From assembly GCA_032433595.1 (NCBI GenBank), contig JASWJB010000331.1:1-47688 (forward strand): a DNA stretch of 47,688 nucleotides, in the 5' to 3' direction. Shown one piece after another: positions 39,401 to 47,688 of the stretch. The stretch's first letter is position 1. The number at the start of each line of letters is the position of its first letter. Position numbers and translations under genes: made by a program. Under the pieces are notes generated by a model, which was given only the letters and a program-made list of their open reading frames with translations, made no database searches and was not told the DNA's origin. The DNA comes from Conoideocrella luteorostrata. Taxonomy: Eukaryota > Ascomycota > Sordariomycetes > Hypocreales > Clavicipitaceae.

Positions 39401-40220
39401 TTCGTCTCTGGGGCGGTCGCATCAGCTTCGTCAGTGTTAGTGATCAATCAAATTGGTTAGAACGGGGTGATCCAGCCCCGAAGAACTAGCATCTCAATTT
39501 GCTGTGACTTGTCTTTCGTCAATGGAATGAAGGACGGCTGCTGCATCTATCGGCCTGTACTTGCCGATTTGGACCGCGGCCACAAACGTTTAAATATAGA
39601 GTTCTACTGACATCGAGCCTGACTTACGCGGGAAACAGACCAGAATAGGAGGGATGCATGTAACACCGGAAGCCACGGTGGCAATCACTACAAGGGGAGG
39701 GGGAATTGCTGGACGAGGCAAGTCGGACATTCCGCTCAGTGATATTTCCAACAGAATACATTTACATGCCTCTGACTGCTGAGCAACATGTATTTGAATT
39801 GTGGTATCAGTATGGCCTGCGTTGTTACAGTGCTTCGTAGATGTTGCTCTCATCACTACCCGTTGCGATATCTGGATCTGGTACGGCGGGCCTTAATTGC
39901 GGAGATTCATTCCGCTTGAAGCGTCTGGTTGACCGCAGCTATAACTACCCAGACGATGACGAATGCCTTCACGATATTCAGAGCAGTAAATGAAACGCCA
40001 AAGGTTGGCTACAAAAGAGTAAATATGAGAATCAATAAGAGTGCTTATCATGGCTCAACCTCCACGTCATGCAAAATCTTCAGGGCTCGCTTCATTATGT
40101 GCCAAGCATCCAGTGTATGTACAATCATGCTTTGGCTGTTGTGACTCCCTTTCTCCCTTAAATACACAAAACGCAAAGGAAAAGACGAAAGCTAGGGATA
40201 AAATGGCTTATAGGCACAAT

Positions 40221-41843
40221 CTACCAACGGGGTTCTCCCCGCTCAATCGCCGGCGTCGAGATGACATTTTTGTCACCAAAGGGGTTAGCATCATCATCGT
40301 CTTCCTCTTCCTCACTCGTGGCAATGGAAGGTTGTCGTGGAGGGGCCGCCGGTCGAGGTGGTTTAACAGGTACAGGAGGATCATTTCTTGTTGCAGGAGG
40401 AGAATTAAGAGAGAGACCTGCAAGATCGGCCGCCGCTCGCTCTTCCTGGGCTTTTTGGGTGATCACTACGACTATGTTAGCATTTCATCATGAAGGATAA
40501 ATCCAAATATGTGGCATGTAATTGTTGTCCAAAACGGACACACATACTCCTATATCTGTGAGCTTGCTCGGCCAATTCGTCGTCCGAGTCGCTATCCGCT
40601 TCCATCGAATGATCCAACTGCTCATATGCCATAAGAGCATGAACAAGCTCATCATTTGCATGAAGAAGACTACCCAGCCACTGTTCGCTTTCGACCAAAT
40701 GTATCTAATGACGCAGTGATTAGTAGGTCAGTTCTAACGGATGTGTGTGAGTCCATTCCCTCTATTCTTCAGAAAATGAACGTACGTAGCGCAATATTCT
40801 CCGTCGGAGCTTCTTACAAGACTCAAAGTGCTGAGTAGTAGCCTTGTTCTCTGAAACGCGCTCTTTCTCACGATTGATACTCTGCAGGGAATTCATCAAC
40901 CCAGTTGAGGCAATAGACGACTCTGCAATAACCGCCATCATCTTATCCTTCTCGCCATCGAGATTGAAAGATTTGTTGCCTTTACTCTTGGACTTTGACT
41001 TGCTCTTTTTGTGTACGTTACTCTTCGGTATTGGTGCAAAGCCGGAGTTGTCCACGGCCGAAGCCACGCTGAGCTGGTCATTTCGGAACGCTGACGGCCC
41101 TGCCGCACCTTGCTTGCGTTGTTCGCTGGCCCTCTCTGCTTCTTCTTCCTCGTCGTCTCCGAAGGGGTTCTCTGTCTCCTTAATGACCTTGGATCTTTCT
41201 TGAGTCATGGCGACTTTGCGTTTGGGTAGTTCCTGGCAGCCAGATCAGTACATCTGTTGCGGACGAGTATAGTCAACGCAAATGTTTCGTTCGTTCCCAC
41301 CTTGTATAGCCTCGCAACTCTCTCCAACCCAGGCGTCCCTCCATACTGCGACCACTCCCGAAACAGCTCTGTGCACTTTTTCTTTACAGCCGGGTCAGAC
41401 AAGTCTGACGTTCCACAGACACGAAGGCGCTCTAGCAAGGGTTCATCTGCGAAAGCACGTTGGAAATGTGGTCCAGCATTTTGAATGAGTCCGTCAAGGA
41501 GGACCAGAGCTCTGATTTGTCTGTGCGCAGTGCCGTATTTCAGCTTCTTGCGGATGGCTCGAGCTGCTTCGGTGGGACCAGTTACTTGGAGCTTTATGAC
41601 TTCGACAAGATCGGGGATGCCGCTGAGATCGTCTTCGGCGTGGGACTCGGCAGTAAGGTTCTCGATTGTCACTGTGACAGCCGAGTATGGTTTCTTCTGT
41701 GAAGTCAGGTCAGCTGGCGGTATTTGCCGGGCAGGTCTGGCACAGCAGTTGTTTGTGAAGCATGCGAATATTCGATGTGCTCGAAGTAAACAACATAGCA
41801 ACTCGGCGGAGGTTGAACCAAAAAAACTTACGGATTGAAACAT
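40221..41843 (-). CDS. LSB5: VHS-GAT domain protein, Lsb5-like
   Basis: Endocytosis and actin-linked adaptor of the Lsb5 type, known in yeast to bind Las17, Sla1, Arf3 and ubiquitin. Exons 41843-41832, 41696-41301, 41232-40786, 40704-40548 and 40465-40221 give 418 aa. Exon 1 codes only four residues (MFQS). The VHS domain is about residues 5-136 (PDLVEVIKLQVTG, IRKKLKYG, QIRALVLLDGLIQNAG). A charged linker with NPFGDD at 158-163 and a Lys/Ser-rich patch follow. The helical GAT domain is about 190-290. The acidic tail holds a second NPF at 398-400, and NPF is also found near the C-terminus of yeast Lsb5. Two acceptors six bases apart precede exon 5; I chose the distal one because the first lies too close to the branch site. 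Confidence 0.92.
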
Positions 41844-42525
41844 TTCGATCTCATTCAGGTCTGTGTAGGAACTAGCTACTCTCTATATCTCTCTCTGCGG
41901 TAAAAGCTTGTGATAAACCTTCCTCACGTCGAACGACTATCAAGGTGGGGCAGCAGAATGGATGGAATAGACCGGAATAGCTATACAGCGTGATCAGCAG
42001 ATCAGCCAGCGTGCTGTGGTAAGTTCTCGCAACTACTACAGTAATCTGCGATACAGTGAAAAGCGTAGGACAATTAAATAGCGGCCGACATATAGACTAG
42101 CAGCGGATGTGAAGACGTCGAGGAGTTGGAGTTGGTGTTTTGGGGACAGTGGCACGGGAGGCGGGAATGCGGGGTGCCGGATAGTGTGGTCTGGTCTGCG
42201 CTGGAGCTGGGCCGACTCATGACGCCAGTGGTGGGGTTCCGTGACTGTATTTATGTATACGGAGGGGAGGACTCCGTTGAGACGCTGTGAGTCGCACGAA
42301 TGTCGTGGGACACACCCTGTATGCACTTTAACTATATACACGAGTAAATTTTTATATATCCATGTACCGCCATGAGTATATGCTGATATCCAAAATATGC
42401 ATACCCGCCTTTCGAGCGATGATTCCGCACCTTTATGCTCAACCCATGCAGACAATAAACTGAGATTCGCTTCAACAATGCATAACTCGTCTTGAAATAA
42501 GACATTACGCCAATAGATGGACACG
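41844..42525. other. Intergenic, Lsb5 promoter side
   Basis: 682 bp between the Lsb5 start and the NRAMP gene stop. It includes a short CTCTCTATATCTCTCTC stretch near 41879-41896 on the plus strand. Nothing else supported. Confidence 0.5.
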
Positions 42526-44216
42526 CTAGGATGCTTTCCCCATACCCAGCAGCACCAAATTTGCGACATTCATCATCGTGATAACCAACCACACCACTAC
42601 AGCCAAAACAACAATATACCACGGGTTCGCCATACTCACACCACTCGATCCACTGCCCGAAACAGGTCTACCCTCATCATCCGACTCGTGGTAATACCTG
42701 GCCATGCCCGGGAAAACAGTCATATACCTGGACCGACTCGTAAAGTAGATGAGTGGCAGGGTCACAAACGGCAAAACACAGCTAAGAACCACCTGAGACG
42801 CATTCAATGCTGAGTTGAGGCCTGTTCTTCCCACAGCCCCGGCTATGATGATGGATGGCGTGATGCTGATGGAACGGGTGAGGAGGCGGCGTAGCCAAGG
42901 CTGAATTTTCCAGTTGATGGCACCTTCGCTGACCATTTGGCCTGCTATTGTGCAGACGATTCCAGCTGATATGCCGGACAGGAGGAGCGCGAGCGCAAAG
43001 ATGGTGCCCACGGCCGGGGAGATGCTCCTGGCCAGGAGATCGTGGATGCCGAATATGTCAGCTTCCAGGGCATCGGGGTTCTTGTACAGCGATGCGCCGG
43101 ACACGATGAGGATGGCCGAGTTGACGAAGAGGGCAAAAGTGAACAGAGCCAGTGCGACTTCGATAAGGGAGTACTTGAGGGAATGTTTGATGGCGGCTTG
43201 AGAGGGGATGTACTTGGCCTTGTCGTGATACCCGTCGCTGACAGTGGTGGATGAAGACGCAGAGACAGGCTCATCAGGCAACAAGCCATGTTTAGTATCG
43301 TATTCCCGAAGGCGAGGCTGGACGATTCCCGAGCCGAGATACAGGCTGTGCGGCATAACAGTGGCGCCGAGAATACCGCATGCCTGATACAGTGCTTCCG
43401 ACTCAACCAGCTCGCTACTCGGCACATAGCCCCTGAATACCTGCCCAACACTCCCTTTGATCAAGCTCAACTGAATACAAAAGCACACGACGACACCCAA
43501 AACCAATAGACAGACAAACACCTCGAACATCCTTAGTCCCTTCATGGCGCCGTCTGGTCTGTAAAAGAACAAGATCACCATGACGTCCAAGATGGACAAC
43601 GCGCAGCCCGCCACGAGCGGCAGCTTGGGAATCAAGAGGTTCAAAGCAATGGCAGTGCCGATAACTTCAGCCAAGTCCGTGGCAATGATGGCTACCTCGG
43701 CAAGAACATAAAGGAAGTAATTGAGCCATCGGGGCAAGTAGGCACGACATGCAGATGCGAGGTCCAACCCTGTGACGGTGCCGAGTTGGATGGCGAGGGA
43801 TTGGAGGAGGATGGCAAAGAGGTTGCTCAGGAGGACGATGAAGAGAAGTCTGTATTGGTACGAGGCGCCGGCCGCGATATCCGTTGAGTAGTTGCCAGGA
43901 TCGACTATGATCAAAAATGTTAGACCATCGTGTCTTGCAGCACGAATAAATGCGCCTCTGGAGCAGATGCAGGGGCCTAGGCACAATACTTACTATATGC
44001 AACAGAAATCATAAACCCCGGTCCAACGAACTTCCCAAACGTCCAGCAGGCATGTTTCATCTTGTCGATTGCCGTCTTGGCCTCGCCCGGCCTGCTCGGT
44101 CTCCATTGCACAATAGTGTCATCCACCACGGACGAATTCTTGGCGTCGACATTGGCATTGGCAGCATCATCATGTGGCCGTTGCGCTTCACGCTGGATAC
44201 TGTCTTGATTGTCCAT
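42526..44216 (-). CDS. NRAMP-family divalent metal transporter (SMF type)
   Basis: Proton-coupled Mn2+/Fe2+ transporter. Exons 44216-43994 and 43904-42526 give 533 aa; the intron is 89 bp. The hydrophilic N-terminus of about 50 residues leads into TM1, whose metal-binding motif AYIDPGN (residues 73-79) is split by the intron at the isoleucine codon. The TM6 motif MPH is at 258-260 within GATVMPHSLYLGSG. Ten to twelve membrane segments follow the NRAMP pattern, with a cytosolic loop rich in Ser/Thr after TM6 (LLPDEPVSASSSTTVSDG) and ISAGIVCTIAGQMVSEG near TM10. All key metal residues are present, so it should be active. Whether it is the plasma-membrane, vesicular or vacuolar paralogue cannot be decided here. 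Confidence 0.95.
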
Positions 44217-45252
44217 GCTTCGTGCTGGTTTGGAGCATGCTCTGTGCACCTTCCCTCGCGATAGTCAACTCAGGATCTCCTTAGCACTGTTCTTGATGAA
44301 GAACAAGTACCCTCAAGAGCGGAAGCAATCTAGCCTCTGAGAATGCTCGCATGGAGGGCCTTTTGCTCTTCCTACAAAATCCCGTTTTGAGATGGCAATT
44401 TTGAGATGACAAGTTCGACGGGTGTCTTGGCAGATGACGGCTGGCTTGGCTGCAAATGAACCGGCCAAATCATTTAGGAAGCGACACAATTAATCCATCC
44501 TCAGTGCCTTGCAAAAGCCCAAATCTGTGCGAGGGCGATATGCAAGCAAGAGCGGTAAGCGACAGGAATGCAGCAGGTACAGCCTTATATGCATGCGGAC
44601 AGCGCACAACACCCACAACACCCACCAAGCAAGTCCAAAAGTCTCAAAGCTAGCCATGACGGATATGGCGAGTCCCGCTGCTAGCTCTATTGATTTTTCA
44701 GAGATTTTACTTTTGTCCGGAAAATTTGGCCAGGAGATGGGGCAAAAATGGCAAAGCGGCAGACGTGCCCACTTCCGAGGCCACCCGACAGAACAGTGCC
44801 GGCGTGCTTGAAGTGCTCGAGTGCTCGAGTGCGCGGGTGCCAACGACAAGTCGACGCTAACTCCAAGCCCACAGCCCCACGAGCCCCCGAAAACGTGGCT
44901 CCTCCTTTCCTCCACATCCACATCCACATCCACATCTTCGACCGTACGGCACGGTCATCCGAAATCTGCTCCGGGAGTCACCGACCACTGGTCGAGCGAG
45001 GTTGTTGCTACGACGCCTCCGTGGCGGAGGCCCTGGCTCTTGTTTGAACGAAATGCTACCTGAATCCTGGAATGTGACTCTGCTGCTCCCCGCCAGGGCT
45101 CTGACCTTCTACTACCGTCCAGGACTGCAGCCACCTGTTCAGGGTCACTCATGCTATCCAAACCTGGAACCGTCTCGCCAACAGGGAGGTGAACGGTGAC
45201 GTGGAAACTCAACACCGTAGGGCCTTAACAGAGGCGCAGCAAGAATTACACA
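44217..45252. other. Upstream region of the NRAMP gene
   Basis: About 1 kb with no supported gene. It contains a TCCACA tandem repeat at 44911-44935 and a doubled GTGCTCGA near 44814-44828. The promoter of the NRAMP gene presumably lies at its left end. Confidence 0.5.
44911..44935. repeat. (TCCACA)4 hexanucleotide repeat
   Basis: Four tandem TCCACA units with one extra base. It creates repetitive peptides in open frames on both strands. Confidence 0.9.
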
Positions 45253-45444
45253 TCATTTCACCGGCTTGCTCAACCGATCCTTGATGCGCCGAATCTTCTC
45301 AATCTGCATTGGGCACTGTTTCTCACTCTCTGGCTGAGGAGAAGCAAGTGATACGCCGTTTGTTATGTCTCCTTCGTTTTGTGGTCCAAGGCAGGGTGCC
45401 CGCTCAACACAGGCTGATCCTTGATAATTTTTCCATCTCGCCAT
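45253..45444 (-). CDS. Small hypothetical ORF
   Basis: A 63-codon ATG frame with an internal ATG-to-stop structure and a basic, helix-like C-terminus (IEKIRRIKDRLSKPVK), four cysteines and no recognised domain. The ATG follows an A-rich CAACA context. It could be a small protein, the last exon of something longer, or chance. I do not recognise it. Confidence 0.2.
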   Translation of the reverse strand: MARWKNYQGSACVERAPCLGPQNEGDITNGVSLASPQPESEKQCPMQIEKIRRIKDRLSKPVK

Positions 45445-47432
45445 TGTTGAACGTGTTATAGTCGGTGCGACCAAGCCTGGATGCCAAAGTTTGACACAGC
45501 AACTATCAGACCTCGATTGTACGGATTCTATTTGGATGAGTTACCAGCATCTTGGGCTCGGCTACCATCCTACCAAGCGCGTGCTGTTCTTTGTTTGAGC
45601 CGTGGCCTAGACTGGCGGAATGGTATTTAGAGGTGTGGACTGGCTTGGGAATGATCAGTGGAACTGGCAACTGCCAGCGGATTAATGCCGAGTTCCTCGG
45701 GGTCTAGCGGTACAACTTCGTCTGCAACACCCGATATTGTGACTCGTGGGCAAAATATTAACAAGTCTAATCCATTGACCTCTCCCCAGCGATTTTTCTT
45801 TTTTTACGAAGCAACGTAGGTTTGGTTTTCACTACGTCAAAGGAAGCATCAATAGTTTGGCGGCCGGATCCGTGATCTGTCTTACGTATACCACACCGAA
45901 CGACATTGTGTTTGTTCTTCCGAGCCAGAGCTACCTCAACGTCAGCTCGTAGTCCTTGTCTTACCAGATCTTCGCGCCGCGACGAAGTTAGCTGTCCAGA
46001 GGGAGCTCACTCACAAGGTCTAAAATTCCATCTTCTTCACATTGCAGAGTCAAATGCACCTCATAGTAAGTCGTGGTGACGGAAATGTCCTGCAATTACA
46101 GCTTCCAGCCGCTTCCAACCTACCCGCTTGGTCGAAGCAAAGTACTACCTGACGGCTCCTGCACACAAACAATAATCTTGGCAGTTTTGAATGTCTGAGG
46201 AGAAGTATGCCCCTGCTGAATAATCACCTAATAATAACCTTTGGTCCCATAATCTGACACTTCGTGTTTAACACGTAGTTATCGCACGGTGGCTTACAAA
46301 TGCTTGCTCCCAATGTTAGATCGTAAGGCTGCCTAATTATTTAATCTTTTCTACTTGGATTACTTTGCCATGGCAAATTCCTAGTTACTATCGAATTACC
46401 GAAATGCAATGTTCCATCATTCGTCCGACTACCCAATACAAGTCCTTGTTGTCACCCTACTTGGCTTCTGTGCTATCTGTCTGTGTGGGCCTCTGTAGAA
46501 TAGAGTTCTCATTGTTGCGCTATCCTAGAATGATGACTTATAAGTTTATTCGATAAAACGGGAAGTACAAGTAGTGGCACTATGTGGCACATGTCTTGAA
46601 TTGCTTAGATCTGAAGCCGCTAGAGGGTACGCAATAAACAGCAACACATTTCCGCTGCGCATATTACAACAACCTTGTAGTCTTGTCTTGAGCATTAAAC
46701 TAGTATAGTGCTTGCATTTGTTAGGGAATCATGAATGGGTTATGTAGTTATTTATACTGATTATTACATTCTTACAATTTCACGACGCAAATATTTCAGT
46801 TCCTTCTCTTCTCCTCTCCTATCCTCTCTTCTCTTCTCTTCTTGACGGCGTAACCTTTCGCCCCCAAACCTAGAAACTCTACGATTCAGCTACTCCAAGT
46901 GACTATATTAAAATATACATAAAAGCAAGGTAGGCACGAGGCGCTAGCATGCACACCTACCCTTCCCTCTTCTCTCCTCTGACGCAGTGCTAAAGAGCAA
47001 TGCGGAGGCAAGAGAGAAGAACAAGAATTGTCTGCCCATTTCTGCTTCAATACGAGGTCCATCTTACTTTGTTCCGGAAAGAGATGTCAAGAATTGGAGA
47101 ACCCATTCGGGCTCCCCTAAGATGCCCACAACAATAAGACGTGTGTGTTTTCCGTGTTAGGTAATTAAAACGTAGTTGTAAGACTTATATTTAGCATTCT
47201 CATTAGTTATTACGAACATGATTGTATGGTAATCTGTTTGGGTCTTTCCCAGGTAGTGAGGACACCTTCCCTCCCCGGAAAAAAAAATGCCGTCCAGTTA
47301 TGGCAAGAGTGAGACCGTGAGGTGAATCCAACCACATTTTTTCCTTGTTGCAGCTACTTTCTAACGAGAAGGAACGTCCAAGTCTAGCATTCTACTTTAT
47401 CTTCCAGTTTCTAAGTCTCGGTCGATCTTAAT
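45445..47432. other. Sparse region at right side
   Basis: About 2 kb with no firm gene. A pair of plus-strand frames at 45685-45952 is described in the findings. Polypyrimidine tracts lie at 46804-46845 and near 46960-46980. The rest is AT-rich with many in-frame stops. Confidence 0.45.
46804..46845. repeat. Polypyrimidine tract
   Basis: Almost unbroken CT-rich sequence built from TCTTC and TCCTC units on the plus strand, as seen near many fungal transcription starts; no gene follows that I can confirm. Confidence 0.7.
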
Positions 47433-47688
47433 ATGACAACCACAACCACAACCACAAGAACAACAACGACGACGACGACAACAACAACAACAACAACAAC
47501 AACGATGATGATAACGATGATAATGAGAGAGGTTTTGGCGGCCGTTGACGCAGCCGTCGCGGCCCCCAGTGCGAGGGCAGGACGCCAGCGGCAGCGAGAA
47601 GTTGTGCGGCTGCTCCAACAGCAGCAACAACAGCAGCAGCAGCAAGAAGGGGAGGAAGAAGAGGAAGGGGGGGGGGGGAAATACAAAA
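47433..47688 (+). CDS. Possible 5' end of a gene, open at the window edge
   Basis: An ATG frame with no stop for 85 codons up to the right edge. It would encode a Thr-rich start from ACA/ACG repeats, a short non-repetitive part (REVLAAVDAAVAAPSARAG), a glutamine run, a Glu run and a Gly run. This order occurs in fungal regulatory proteins, but trinucleotide repeats keep frames open by themselves and the minus strand is open too. Treat it as a candidate only. Confidence 0.22.
   Translation, partial: MTTTTTTTRTTTTTTTTTTTTTTTMMITMIMREVLAAVDAAVAAPSARAGRQRQREVVRLLQQQQQQQQQQEGEEEEEGGGGKYK
47439..47523. repeat. Compound trinucleotide microsatellite
   Basis: ACC/ACA, ACG, ACA and GAT units in succession. 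A second repeat of CAG/CAA units lies at about 47619-47645, followed by GGA/GAA units and an 12-base G run at the edge. Confidence 0.9.

Larger units (their letters stand above)
27907..40220. other. 12.3 kb region without a recognisable gene, upstream of the C2H2 factor
   Basis: Bounded by the C2H2 factor start and by the 3' end of the Lsb5 gene, so it is upstream sequence of the C2H2 gene only. On the minus strand 28700-29200 is pyrimidine-rich and contains a branch site plus 3' splice-like CTAATTTTCTAG (28946-28935), suggesting a spliced leader. TACGGAGTA motifs concentrate at 31.0-35.9 kb. A G-rich run lies at 29223-29244. I found no transposon, tRNA or conserved protein block. Confidence 0.6.

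Noticed and set aside
27907..40220. Transposon graveyard with repeat-induced mutation
   Set aside because: Base composition looks balanced, and I see no transposase, reverse transcriptase or long terminal repeats. Dinucleotide indices computed over the region would settle it.
42914..43509. Plus-strand frames opposite the NRAMP gene
   Set aside because: Shadows of a conserved membrane protein in the opposite frame.
45600..45720. tRNA-like or hairpin element near the small CTGGCA/TGCCAG inverted repeat
   Set aside because: Only a 6-bp stem is present, with no cloverleaf or box sequences.
47411..47686. Minus-strand frame with long Val, Cys and Ile runs
   Set aside because: The product is simply the translation of trinucleotide repeats; nothing indicates a gene.

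Overview
The window is nuclear DNA of a filamentous ascomycete. Coding regions are broken by short introns (mostly 50-140 bp) with GT..AG ends and CTAAC/CTAAT branch sites. The proteins are typical of Pezizomycotina: an AcuK/ERT1-type zinc-cluster regulator, a membrane-anchored ExgD-type glucanase, and Lsb5. A short intergenic motif, TACGGAGTA/TACTCCGTA, recurs about 21 times and is never inside a recognised exon. Protein styles fit Sordariomycetes, probably Hypocreales; I cannot name a genus from sequence alone.

Layout, left to right: (1) 151-2391 minus, ERT1/AcuK-type gluconeogenesis activator, with a 4.3 kb upstream region; (2) 6707-9202 minus, a DHA1-type MFS transporter in six exons; (3) 10941-13071 minus, a type II membrane GH5 exo-1,3-beta-glucanase, divergent from (4) 14238-15498 plus, the mitochondrial branched-chain 2-oxoacid dehydrogenase E1-beta subunit; (5) 15959-17153 plus, F-actin capping protein alpha in seven exons, including one probable GC-AG intron; (6) 18991-19677 plus, tail-anchored cytochrome b5; (7) 21120-22025 plus, TFIIE beta subunit, intronless; (8) 22890-23739 minus, a DsbA/FrnE-like thioredoxin-fold oxidoreductase; (9) 26463-27906 minus, a four-finger C2H2 transcription factor; (10) about 12.3 kb without a recognisable gene; (11) 40221-41843 minus, Lsb5-like VHS-GAT adaptor; (12) 42526-44216 minus, NRAMP metal transporter; (13) 44217-47688, sparse and partly low-complexity sequence with weak coding traces.

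The genes are a mixture of housekeeping and regulatory functions (carbon and branched-chain amino-acid metabolism, actin, endocytosis, transcription, cell wall, transport). I see no biosynthetic cluster, transposase, RNA gene, CRISPR array or viral element. The features most worth a second look are non-coding: the long region upstream of the C2H2 regulator, which has signs of a spliced 5' leader; the dispersed palindrome-forming motif, densest at 31-36 kb; the GC-AG intron; the intron-retention reading frame in ERT1; and weak coding traces near the right edge. I found nothing that I can defend as a new biological system.
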